This document shows, in pieces, positions 1 through 8,270 of a stretch of 64,000 bases of DNA. The notes beneath the pieces were generated by a model. That model was not told the origin of the DNA. It searched no databases and saw nothing but the letters and a program-made list of their open reading frames with translations. This stretch comes from Alphaproteobacteria bacterium (GTDB taxonomy: Bacteria; Pseudomonadota; Alphaproteobacteria; Sphingomonadales; Sphingomonadaceae): NCBI GenBank assembly GCA_003241875.1, contig QBLU01000002.1, positions 1-64,000 on the forward strand, written 5' to 3'. Both the position numbers and the translations under genes were made by a program. Positions within the stretch are counted from its first letter, which is position 1. Every line of letters begins with the position of its first letter.

Positions 1-240
1 GGGGGGGCCGGCGGCGGGCGGGCCGGCAAGCGGCAAGTCACCGGCCAGGCCGCGCCGGGCCGCAGCATTGCCGGGGTCGACGGCCAGCACGCGTCGAAAA
101 GCCTGCGCTGCGAGGTCCTGTCGTCCCTTGCCTTGCCAATAGGCCGCCTGGTTCATCAGCGTATCGACGCCGGGCACCTCGGCGGCAGCACTCGCCGCCA
201 TTGCCGTTACGGCCAGCCCGAACCAGAATTTCCGCATCAT
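1..240 (-). CDS. bcsC: Cellulose synthase subunit BcsC, N-terminal fragment (runs off the left edge)
   Basis: Only the first 80 codons are in the window. They open with a signal peptide (MMRKFWFGLAVTAMAASAAA) and then an amphipathic repeat-like stretch (NQAAYWQGKGRQDLAAQAFRRVLAVDPGNAAARRG) that fits a TPR unit, as expected for the periplasmic scaffold and outer-membrane export channel of bacterial cellulose synthase. The ATG overlaps the bcsAB stop as ATGATG/TGA, so translation is probably coupled. The function call rests mainly on position after bcsAB plus the TPR pattern. The porin part lies outside the window. Confidence 0.8.
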   Translation of the reverse strand, partial: MMRKFWFGLAVTAMAASAAAEVPGVDTLMNQAAYWQGKGRQDLAAQAFRRVLAVDPGNAAARRGLAGDLPLAGPPAAGPP

Positions 241-3200
241 TTGCCCCCCGGCGCAAGCCGCTTGCGCGCCTGGCGGCGAAGCAGGCTGAAGATGGGGAAG
301 GAGAGCAGCACAGCGAGCAGCAAGCCGCTGATACCCATCAGGAGCGGACGCTGGCTTGCCCAATAGGCAACCTTGAGCCAGGGTGGCAGCGAGCCGACCC
401 AATAGCCGTCGCCGACGGCATAGCTCGCCATGCCATCGCCCATGACCACCGACAGGTCCCCCTGGACCTGGGCGTTGACGGCAACGTCCGCGAAACTCGC
501 AACCATCGCTGGCAGCGCTTCGGGGGAGCTGGCCAGGACCGCCACGACTGTGCGGCCGCTGCTGAACGGCGATTCAAAGCTGGTGACGCCGGTAAAGGCG
601 GCGGCGCCGTAAAGGAACTCGTTGACGGTCGACGCCGGGCTCCGGTCGTAAGGCGATATCGCGTCGAAACCGCGCGTCACCAACGAGCGTTCGCGGACCT
701 GAAAGCGCGATCCGTTGTAGTAGACGGGTGCGCGGGCAAACAGCGCCTCGGATCGAGTCATGTTGACCGTTCCGATGGCCAGAATGTCCTTGCCCGTGAG
801 CTGCTCGCCTTCGATCTGGCGTGTCACCGTGAGCGCGCTCGCCGGCACGCCGGTGGAGTCGCCAAAGCGCCCCATGATGCCGAGAAAGGTCTCGACGATG
901 TCGGGGCTGGCATCGCGTTGCATGACCACCGTCGTTCGGGCGAGATCCGGAAAGATGGTGAACGGGTAACCGGCGCCCACAAAAGTCGCGAGGTCGGGCA
1001 TGTGCGCGGCATGGTATGTATCGGTCAGATCGATGGTGCTGTCGGGTAGAATGCTCGAGCGCACGTTCTGCGGCAAAACACTATAGCAGCGCTTCTGGTT
1101 GGCCAGCACCAGGTGAAAGTCGAACGTCAACTCGTTCTGACCGAACAGGACATATTTGGGCAGCACCAAGGTCGCTGTCGATGACGGCGTCTTTGTTTCC
1201 GTTTGACCCGTCCAGCGATGCCACCAGGGCACGCCCGAGAAACCGAGGGTGCTCAGATACTGGCCGTTCATGGAAACATCGAGACGCGATGTCCGTGCGT
1301 CGAGCCATGGCGCGCCGGGATAGCGATACCGCACTTCGACCTTGCCGCCTTGGCGTGGCCAAAAGAACAGGTCGGGTGCGGCCCGGAAGGCTGTGGTCAA
1401 CGGTCCCGGCGGCAAGCCGCGACCCTGCAGCGTCAGAGGATCGACCAGTTCCCCAAGCTTGACCGGGCGGTCGATGCGGAGCCAGCGCCGGGCGCCATAG
1501 GCACCATAGGTCGGAATGGTGGCGTCGGCGGTCGACACTTTACGACCGGCAAACAGGCCGCGTCCGTTGGCCATTGCCGCGGCCGCCAGCTTCAGTTGAC
1601 GGTCGTCGCGCCCCATGACGACGAGCAGTTGGCCGGCAGGGTCGACCGGATTGACGATGACCTCGACCGCGGGCCCGGCCACGTCCACCGCCACCCCGGC
1701 CACCGGTCGCGCGGCCGTGACAAAGACCACCGCATTGCCCTTGGGCAATTGGTTGAAACCGGCAGGGAAGCTGAACTTGCGATAGCTCGCCTGACCACCC
1801 AACCACGACGCCACGCTTGCCGCCGCTTCGAGCTCGCCGTTGCTCGGTGAAGCCGCAAAAACGAAGGGCAGGCGAAGCGGACCCGGCGCATTGCGGTCGA
1901 AAAACGGCGCCGGGAGCGCCGCCAGATCCGGTTTCAGCGCAAGCGGCTGGACGGTGAGATCGAGGAACGACCGGCTGTTGCTGATATTGGCCCACAGGGC
2001 CGAGTTCGCACTATCCTCGCAGTCGCGCGTGTAATGCCCGATAAAGCGAATATTCAGCTGGTTGTCACCGACCAGGAACAACGCCGGGTTGACCGGGATC
2101 TTCAGCACCTGGCCGGCGGCACGATCGGCGCGCAGCGGGAGGATCTGCACAACCTCGCCATTCAGGATGACAACGATCTGGCTGAGGTCGGCGAGCAAGG
2201 CAGGAGAATGTGCGAACGTCAGCGTGAGGGTGGCGGCGGTGACGACGACGTCTCGTCGCATGCCGAACGGAATACCGATCTCGCCATTGGTGCCGGCGAG
2301 CCTGATCGGACTCTTGATCTGCAGGTCCTTCAGCGACAGGCGCAGGCTCTGGGCCGGCAATGCGCCGGGACCGCTGCTTGCGGCCGTTTTGGTGACGACA
2401 GCCGCTGACGGCGCGGCGTGCACCTGGTCGGCGCCGGCACAGGTCACCGCTGTCAACGCGGTGAAGGCGGCTGCCTTCGCAAGCTGCTTGCGCCCGCCGG
2501 GCATCAAGGCTTTCCGGCCGCGCAACAACCCTCCAAAAACTGCACGGATCGTCGGCAGATCGACGGCGGCAATGTCGCGCAACGATTGCAAGCCGGAGAC
2601 CGTGGCATGGCCATGCGACGGCTGCCAGGCATCGGCACGCCCCATTACCGCACGGACGAGCTGACGCACCTGGTGGACTTCCAGCGGCAGGAACGTGACC
2701 CGCCCGAGGAGTCCGTCGACCCTGAGCATCGCTGCCGGCAATGTAAGCGTTTCGTCGCCCATGCGCATCGACACATGAGTTATCCCCTGCTCATGGGAAG
2801 TGGTGCCGGGTGGCAACGACAGCGAGACGCCGCCCATGGATATATCGATGCTTTTCCCGTCGACGACATAGCCATCGGTAAAGTGGACCGTCACCGGCAT
2901 CTCGATGTCGATGCGAATGTCGGTGCGGACCTGCCGACGCTCGCGCGCGACTGCGATTGCCGCCAGCAGGATCATCATGCTGAAGCCCGCCCAAAGCGTA
3001 TTGAGCAGCAGCGTATCGTAATGGGCGTCGAGATTGCCCGGCAGGACGGTCTTGGCAACGGCTCCGATGATGCCCGCCGCCAGCAGCCCCAAGGTTATCA
3101 GGTGCGGCTTGACTGTTCGGAAATCGAAATAGTTCCGGTCGAGCAGGCTGCCCTTGTCGGTAACGTTGAACTTCCCCTTGTGGGGGCTGAACAGGGTAAA

Positions 3201-4619
3201 AAGCGTCGGCTTGACGAGGTGAAAGGCGAGCAGCGTCTCGTAAATCTCGCCCCAGAACGGTCGGCGGTCGCCGCCTTGCAGGCGTGTGCTCGCCGCCATC
3301 GAGACGAACAAATGCGGCAGTGCATACGCAAAGATCAGTGCGGCCGAAGCGTGGATGATGTTCTGGCCTGCAATCAGATAGGCCAGCGGTGACGTGATGA
3401 ACACGATCCGAGGCAGCGGAAACTGAAAATGCAGCATCGCATTGAGGTAACAAAGGCGTTGTTGCAGCGTGAGACCCTTGCCGAGCATCGGATTGTCGAT
3501 GCGAAAGATCTGGGTCATGCCCCGCGCCCAGCGGATGCGTTGGCCGATATGCAGGATCAACCGCTCGGTCGCGAGGCCCGCAGAAAGCCGCACATTGATA
3601 TAGGCGGTATTCCACCCCCTGCGCTGCAGCTTGAGCGCCGTATGCGCGTCCTCGGTAACCGTCTCGCCGGCAAATCCGCCGGTGTCGAGCAGGGCCGTTC
3701 GCCGTATGATCGCGCAGCTGCCGCAGAAGAAAGCGGCGTTCCAGAGATCGTTGCCGGCTTGCACGGCATTGTAGAACAGCTCGCCTTCGCCAGGCATGTC
3801 GCTCACCCGGCTGAGATTGCGTTGCACCGGATCCGCCGAGTAAAAATGGTGGGGCGTCTGCAGCAGCGCAAGCTTTGCATCTTTCTGGAACCAGCCGACG
3901 GTCAGCTGCAGAAAGGGACGGGTCGGCACATGGTCGCAGTCGAAGATGGCGATCAGTTCGCCATCGGTCTTTTTGACCGCGGCGTTCAGATTGCCGGCTT
4001 TGGCATGCAGATTGTCGGCGCGGGTCAGGTAGCCGCAGCCGGCCGAGCGGGCAAAGGCGCGAAACTCGGACCGTCGACCATCGTCCAGAATGAAGACGCG
4101 ATAGCGATCCTTGGGGTAGTCCATGTCCTGTGCCGCAAACACGGTCGTCTGGACGATGCTGAGGCTCTCGTTATACGTTGGAATAAAGACATCGACCAAT
4201 GGCCAGGTGTGCGTTTCGCCCACAAGTTCGACGACCGGCCGGTGGAGAGGCCAGCCGGTCTGGACAACGCCAAGAACCAGGATCACCCAGGCATAGACTT
4301 CGGCAAGATACAGCCCGCCGCCGAGCACGAATTCGAACAGGGACTCAAACTCGAGGGTCTGGGTGGTACGCCAAACCATGTACCGCGTCGAAATGATGAC
4401 CGAGAGCACGGCGATCGCCAATGTCGCGCGGCGGCCATCGAAACGTCCGATCACGATCGCGCCGACGATGGTCGCGCCGGCAAAAAGCCACTGCTCCCGG
4501 AGCTCGAGCGGGACAGCGACAACCATGAGCAGACAGGGGATCGTCACGGCGGCGAGGAGAGCACCACCGAGACGTGTCCGCACGCTGGGGCGACCGGCGA
4601 TGTCGGTATCAGGGTTCAT
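237..4619 (-). CDS. bcsAB: Fused cellulose synthase catalytic subunit and periplasmic subunit (BcsA-BcsB)
   Basis: This 1460-residue protein polymerises UDP-glucose to cellulose and passes the glucan across the inner membrane. The first ~730 residues are BcsA: N-terminal membrane helices, a GT2 domain with DDG at 179-181, DCD at 227-229, TED at 322-324 and QRIRW at 360-364, a second membrane block, then a PilZ domain with RRQVR near 561-565 and DISMGG at 592-597, which implies c-di-GMP activation. The rest is BcsB: a periplasmic beta-rich region ending in one membrane helix (LLMGISGLLLAVLLSFPIF). Between the halves a hydrophobic stretch ending CAGADQVHAAPS resembles an old BcsB signal peptide, so the chain may be cleaved there, as reported for Komagataeibacter AcsAB. 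The start overlaps the bcsQ stop as ATGA. Confidence 0.95.
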   Translation of the reverse strand: MNPDTDIAGRPSVRTRLGGALLAAVTIPCLLMVVAVPLELREQWLFAGATIVGAIVIGRFDGRRATLAIAVLSVIISTRYMVWRTTQTLEFESLFEFVLGGGLYLAEVYAWVILVLGVVQTGWPLHRPVVELVGETHTWPLVDVFIPTYNESLSIVQTTVFAAQDMDYPKDRYRVFILDDGRRSEFRAFARSAGCGYLTRADNLHAKAGNLNAAVKKTDGELIAIFDCDHVPTRPFLQLTVGWFQKDAKLALLQTPHHFYSADPVQRNLSRVSDMPGEGELFYNAVQAGNDLWNAAFFCGSCAIIRRTALLDTGGFAGETVTEDAHTALKLQRRGWNTAYINVRLSAGLATERLILHIGQRIRWARGMTQIFRIDNPMLGKGLTLQQRLCYLNAMLHFQFPLPRIVFITSPLAYLIAGQNIIHASAALIFAYALPHLFVSMAASTRLQGGDRRPFWGEIYETLLAFHLVKPTLFTLFSPHKGKFNVTDKGSLLDRNYFDFRTVKPHLITLGLLAAGIIGAVAKTVLPGNLDAHYDTLLLNTLWAGFSMMILLAAIAVARERRQVRTDIRIDIEMPVTVHFTDGYVVDGKSIDISMGGVSLSLPPGTTSHEQGITHVSMRMGDETLTLPAAMLRVDGLLGRVTFLPLEVHQVRQLVRAVMGRADAWQPSHGHATVSGLQSLRDIAAVDLPTIRAVFGGLLRGRKALMPGGRKQLAKAAAFTALTAVTCAGADQVHAAPSAAVVTKTAASSGPGALPAQSLRLSLKDLQIKSPIRLAGTNGEIGIPFGMRRDVVVTAATLTLTFAHSPALLADLSQIVVILNGEVVQILPLRADRAAGQVLKIPVNPALFLVGDNQLNIRFIGHYTRDCEDSANSALWANISNSRSFLDLTVQPLALKPDLAALPAPFFDRNAPGPLRLPFVFAASPSNGELEAAASVASWLGGQASYRKFSFPAGFNQLPKGNAVVFVTAARPVAGVAVDVAGPAVEVIVNPVDPAGQLLVVMGRDDRQLKLAAAAMANGRGLFAGRKVSTADATIPTYGAYGARRWLRIDRPVKLGELVDPLTLQGRGLPPGPLTTAFRAAPDLFFWPRQGGKVEVRYRYPGAPWLDARTSRLDVSMNGQYLSTLGFSGVPWWHRWTGQTETKTPSSTATLVLPKYVLFGQNELTFDFHLVLANQKRCYSVLPQNVRSSILPDSTIDLTDTYHAAHMPDLATFVGAGYPFTIFPDLARTTVVMQRDASPDIVETFLGIMGRFGDSTGVPASALTVTRQIEGEQLTGKDILAIGTVNMTRSEALFARAPVYYNGSRFQVRERSLVTRGFDAISPYDRSPASTVNEFLYGAAAFTGVTSFESPFSSGRTVVAVLASSPEALPAMVASFADVAVNAQVQGDLSVVMGDGMASYAVGDGYWVGSLPPWLKVAYWASQRPLLMGISGLLLAVLLSFPIFSLLRRQARKRLAPGGK

Positions 4620-5338
4620 CGGGCAAGGACGGTTGCGGTGGCGTCGACCGGTGTCAGACCGCAGCGAAGCAGGATCGCCGATGTCAGGACGGCGATATCG
4701 GTTCGGATAACGCTGGCTGGGGCAAACCGGCTCACCTGTTGCAGCATCGCCAGGGATTCATTGACGGCTTCATCGCGGCGAACCGTGCCGATGAAGTTGC
4801 TCCCGAACAGCTCGGCCAGGAAGCTGGTGATGTTCCGTGAAAGCCTGAGACGGTCATCAGCCTGGTTGAGCACGAACACCGTGTTGGCCAGATCGACCGT
4901 CGCCGTGCCGGGTTCGACTTGCGACAGGATCGCAAGCGATGCGGCCGAAGGCGCGAGCACACAGATATGCAGTGCTGCAAACGCCATCAGACGCGCCTTC
5001 AGATCATGGTCCCCAGCCGCGACGTCGATGATGGTCACCCGATCAGCCGGAAATAACGCGCCGACGGACTGAGGGTCGTCCGAGGCTGAAATCTTGCGCA
5101 AGGCGTCGCCATTGCTCAACGCGACGCCAAAGACGACGAGCGTCGCCGGTGCCATTTGCCCCCCGGTCGCAGCTGGCAGCGCCCTGTGCAGCCCGAAATG
5201 CAGCCTCAGCGAGTCCTGACCGGTGCAATCGATGGCCGCGACGTCACGACCTTGTTCGGCGAGGGCGATGGCCACCTGCGCCGCGATAAAGGTTGATCCG
5301 ACCCCTCCTTTTGGAGAATGCACCAGGACCAGTGTCAC
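4616..5338 (-). CDS. bcsQ: Cellulose biosynthesis ParA/MinD-like ATPase BcsQ
   Basis: This 240-residue MinD/ParA-family protein is expected to sit at the cytoplasmic face of the cellulose synthase complex. Residues 10-16 form a deviant Walker A (KGGVGST): the signature first Lys is kept but the usual second Lys is Ser, a variation also seen in other BcsQ proteins. A Walker B-like DVAAGDHD segment follows. The GTG at 5338 was chosen because it begins the family's usual MTLVLVHSPKGG opening and overlaps the upstream stop as GTGA. An in-frame extension further upstream has low-complexity Arg-rich composition and is rejected. The gene lies directly before bcsAB. Confidence 0.88.
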   Translation of the reverse strand: MTLVLVHSPKGGVGSTFIAAQVAIALAEQGRDVAAIDCTGQDSLRLHFGLHRALPAATGGQMAPATLVVFGVALSNGDALRKISASDDPQSVGALFPADRVTIIDVAAGDHDLKARLMAFAALHICVLAPSAASLAILSQVEPGTATVDLANTVFVLNQADDRLRLSRNITSFLAELFGSNFIGTVRRDEAVNESLAMLQQVSRFAPASVIRTDIAVLTSAILLRCGLTPVDATATVLAR

Positions 5339-5724
5339 TCCACGCCCCGCGACAGTCTTCCCAGGATCGCCCGAACACTGTTGCCGCGGTCGCTTGACTG
5401 CTGCTCGGGCCGTTCGGACGCCTTCTCGGCGCTGCCATAACTGTGAAACAGGCCGCCCGACGTCACCACGGACAGCGAGGCCGGCCGGCGTTCGGGCAGA
5501 ACCGGGGCGTGGCTGCCGGTGCGTGCTTGCCCGGCCATGTACTGATCCGACACAGGTTCGGCGCCATGCGGGGAGACGTGCTGGCTGCCGACGATACGGA
5601 CGTCGTTCAACGTGACCTCGAATATTGGCCAGAGCTCCGTGTCCGAAAGAGTGTCGGCGAACTCTTCGTAGACAAACGTCTTGATTTTGAGGCGATCGAA
5701 CAACGTTCGAGTATCGACGCGCAT
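5335..5724 (-). CDS. Small BcsR/BcsP-like accessory protein at the head of the cellulose operon
   Basis: This 129-residue protein is the first gene of the operon and is translationally coupled to bcsQ. Residues 18-36 (VYEEFADTLSDTELWPIFE) resemble the short BcsR pattern, in which an aromatic-acidic motif is followed by WPLL. The middle is Pro/Ser-rich and probably disordered. The C-terminus (VRAILGRLSRGVE) is a short basic helix, as in BcsP-type proteins. Accessory proteins of this kind partner with BcsQ and control synthase localisation or activity. No Shine-Dalgarno is obvious, and a 14-bp palindrome occupies that position. Family membership is inference from the motif and location. Confidence 0.6.
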   Translation of the reverse strand: MRVDTRTLFDRLKIKTFVYEEFADTLSDTELWPIFEVTLNDVRIVGSQHVSPHGAEPVSDQYMAGQARTGSHAPVLPERRPASLSVVTSGGLFHSYGSAEKASERPEQQSSDRGNSVRAILGRLSRGVE

Positions 5725-5730
5725 AGCATA

Positions 5731-5804
5731 CCAATCACGATTGGTTCAAAACAGATACGCGCCACTACGGAGTCTTAGAATATCTAAAACTTGGTTCAAT
5801 ACAG
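5731..5804. promoter_or_regulatory. Candidate control region of the cellulose operon: two palindromes and a 50-bp-spaced direct repeat
   Basis: Three ordered elements lie upstream of the first bcs gene (start 5724). CCAATC-AC-GATTGG (5731-5744) is a perfect-arm palindrome ending seven bases before the start codon. TTAGA-ATA-TCTAA (5775-5787) is a second inverted repeat. TTGGTTCAAAACAG (5741-5754) recurs as TTGGTTCAATACAG (5791-5804), 13 of 14 identical, exactly 50 bp apart, close to five helical turns. This suggests cooperative binding of a dimeric regulator on one DNA face. The binding protein is unknown. Confidence 0.5.
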
Positions 5805-6063
5805 TAATTACCGCAGAATCTGAGTCCCCGTGCGCCCCGTATCTGCATCGATAAGCTGCTTTGATTTATATAGTATAAAGGACGTCCGATATTTTAGACT
5901 ATTTGTCTTCAGCATTCCGAAGGGCAATGGTCATGAAACGGCCTTGCAGCGGACCAGACGTGATTGCAGGCCTGGCGCGGATCAGCGGCAAGGCCATTGG
6001 ATGAATGGCGGTGATATCTGCTAGGCTGGGATGTAACCTTCTTCATCGGCTGAAAGTGGGGGC
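5805..6063. other. AT-rich divergent intergenic region between the bcs operon and the metallophosphoesterase gene
   Basis: No gene is supported here. The segment is much more AT-rich than its surroundings (for example ttatatagtataaagg near 5867-5882) and probably carries promoters for the flanking divergent genes. A 25-codon reading frame from 5929 to 6004 has no convincing ribosome-binding site or recognisable product. Confidence 0.4.
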
Positions 6064-8010
6064 ATGAGCGAAGAACAGGCAAAGCCCCGAAAGTTCACAC
6101 TGACGCGGGAAGCGCGCGTTTCCTGGTTCGACCTGCGGCAGCTATGGGCGACCGCGCTGAAGACCGTATCGGCAACGGTCGTCGGATCGATGAGCGGACG
6201 CCGCGAGATCATGGCCGCGCTGGAAGGACATGTCGGTCGTCCTTACCCGCTCCACGAGACCGATGATCTTTGGCTGGATTATGTGTCGGATTGTGGCGAT
6301 GGTTGGAACGCAAGCTATTCAGTAGCCTGGCTGCTCGGTCGCGACGCCCTGATCATCAAGACCGTTGCCGCCGACGGCAGCGGCCGGGCAACCGAACAGC
6401 CGATCCCGCCCACCTGCACCGCCGAGCTTTCCCTGCAGCCCGAGGCCGATGAGCTGCTTTTGCAACACGGAAATCCGCTCATCCTCGGCGGCGACCAGGT
6501 TTACCCGACGGCTTCGATCGAGACATATCAGAACCGCTTCGTCGACCCGCTGGCCTGTGCGCGCAATTGGCAGGATGGCGGCGGCCGCCGTGTCTTCGCT
6601 ATTCCCGGCAATCACGACTGGTACGACGGGCTCACCACCTTCATCCGACTGTTTTGCCAAGGCTGCGAAGGTCGTCGCTGGTTCGGCGCCTGGCAGACCC
6701 GGCAGCGGCGCAGTTATTTCGCACTTCGCTTGCCGCATCGCTGGTGGTTGTGGGGTGTCGACATGGCGCTCGAGGACGACCTCGACACGCCGCAACTCGA
6801 GTATTTTCGTGAGCAGGCGCGGGGTCTCGGCGCCGGCGACCAGGTGGTCCTGGTGACACCGACCCCGGCCTGGCTCAGGGATTGCGCGCGCCCAGACGGT
6901 GCCGAGGCGGCCGACGCCGTATCTTCGACAAAGCTCGACATGATGATCGAACTGATCACCCGTTCGGGCGCTGCCCTGCCGCTCGTGCTGACGGGTGACG
7001 ATCACTATTACGCCCATCATGCCGGCAGCACGCCCGATGGCGAGCAGCGTCACCTCGTGGTCTGCGGTGGCGGCGGTGCCTTCGGTCTTGGCACCGCCGA
7101 GGTGCCGGAATCGCTCGTTTTCCGGGGCGTCACGATGCGCGAAACCGCGGTCTTCCCGTCGCGAGCGGAATCGAACCGGTTACGCTGGGGGGTCCTCAAA
7201 TTCCCGTTCATCAACATCGCCTTTTCCGTGGCGCTGGCGGCCGTTCAGCTGGTGCTGTTCTGGCTGTTCGACGCCGACGCGCGTCAGGCAAGCACAGCCG
7301 GTTGGCTGGCGATCGCGGGCGACAGCGGCAGCTTGGGCGGCTTTCTCGGCTATGCCGGCAAGTCGCTGTTTTACAGGCCGAGCACCGTCATCTGGGCAGG
7401 CCTGATCCTGCTCTGCTTCGCCGCTTTCGCCAAGACGGGCGCAAAGCCGGATCGATCGGGAAGGCTTGCTGCCATGGTCGGCGCTGTCCATGGCCTGCTC
7501 CAGATTGCCACCGTGCTGTCGCTGACCTGGCTGGTCGCAACGGCGTTCGATTCGGTGATCCCGTCCTGGACGATCCTGGCAAACTGGGGTGCGATCGCCC
7601 TGATCGCCCCCGCGAGCGGCCTTGCCTGCGGCTTGCTTTTCGGCGTGTATCTGGCTGTCTCGCATCGCCTGTTCGGCATGCACGGCCAGGAAGTGTTCAG
7701 CGCCCAGGGACTGGAGGACCACAAGGCATTCCTCCGCATGCACGTCGATGCGTCGGGGTTGACCGTCTACCCGATCGGGCTGCGCCACGTGGCGCGGGAT
7801 TGGCAGGCGGCCCCGGGCGTGACGCTGCGCCAACTCGGCAAGTCGATTTTGCGCACGCGTGAGGCCATCGAAACGCCTGCCGGTTGCGAGCGCATCATCG
7901 ACCCGGCCAAGCCGCTCGCGATTGAACTCATCGAGGCGCCCTTCAAGCTGTCGCCGGCGCGAAAGCCGAAGGCGAGGTCCGGACCTGCCGATGATTGCCG
8001 GGAGTCCTGA
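6064..8010 (+). CDS. Membrane-anchored calcineurin-like metallophosphoesterase
   Basis: This 648-residue protein has a cytoplasmic-type N-terminal phosphoesterase domain and a C-terminal membrane domain. The metal-site motifs are DCGDG (76-80) as a variant first motif, GGDQVYP (142-148), GNHD (182-185) and GDDHYYAHH (311-319), the standard order for binuclear metallophosphoesterases. Four hydrophobic helices follow between about 380 and 540, then a ~100-residue soluble tail. The substrate cannot be told from the sequence. The gene is divergent from the cellulose operon with a shared AT-rich intergenic region, so a link to envelope polysaccharide is possible but unproven. The start has only a G-rich upstream stretch as ribosome-binding site. 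Confidence 0.75.
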   Translation: MSEEQAKPRKFTLTREARVSWFDLRQLWATALKTVSATVVGSMSGRREIMAALEGHVGRPYPLHETDDLWLDYVSDCGDGWNASYSVAWLLGRDALIIKTVAADGSGRATEQPIPPTCTAELSLQPEADELLLQHGNPLILGGDQVYPTASIETYQNRFVDPLACARNWQDGGGRRVFAIPGNHDWYDGLTTFIRLFCQGCEGRRWFGAWQTRQRRSYFALRLPHRWWLWGVDMALEDDLDTPQLEYFREQARGLGAGDQVVLVTPTPAWLRDCARPDGAEAADAVSSTKLDMMIELITRSGAALPLVLTGDDHYYAHHAGSTPDGEQRHLVVCGGGGAFGLGTAEVPESLVFRGVTMRETAVFPSRAESNRLRWGVLKFPFINIAFSVALAAVQLVLFWLFDADARQASTAGWLAIAGDSGSLGGFLGYAGKSLFYRPSTVIWAGLILLCFAAFAKTGAKPDRSGRLAAMVGAVHGLLQIATVLSLTWLVATAFDSVIPSWTILANWGAIALIAPASGLACGLLFGVYLAVSHRLFGMHGQEVFSAQGLEDHKAFLRMHVDASGLTVYPIGLRHVARDWQAAPGVTLRQLGKSILRTREAIETPAGCERIIDPAKPLAIELIEAPFKLSPARKPKARSGPADDCRES

Positions 8011-8270
8011 CATCGCCGTGCCCCCACTGCCACGTACCGCCCCTATCGATAGATCGTCGAAAGCAGGATATGATATGTGCTAAATGCTGCGCTGCTGCAG
8101 CGATTGACCCCCCCGCATTCGCTGCACATGTTGGACCCGGTCGCGTTTGCCCCCCGCATGGTGGCCGGGTCCAACCTCGTCCCTCGCCGGCACTGCTTCC
8201 ATGCAGGCCATTCCAGTCTTGCAGCAGGTCTACCAGCGCGACGGCCTCGCCCTCGTCGTTTGCGAGCAGG
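8011..8270. other. Intergenic region with an 11-bp inverted repeat between convergent genes
   Basis: Two convergent genes end on either side. GTTGGACCCGG (8130-8140) is mirrored by CCGGGTCCAAC (8165-8175), a perfect 11-bp stem with a 24-base loop. It could terminate transcription from either side, but no T-run follows. Short open frames here lack recognisable domains. Confidence 0.4.

Noticed and set aside
5929-6006. Short reading frame of 25 codons (MVMKRPCSGPDVIAGLARISGKAIG) before the metallophosphoesterase gene
   Set aside because: There is no convincing ribosome-binding site, no recognisable product and no evidence of conservation; it is more likely part of an untranslated leader.
8130-8175. 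11-bp inverted repeat considered as insertion-sequence ends
   Set aside because: No transposase lies between or beside the arms and the 24-base interior is too short; it is treated as a hairpin.
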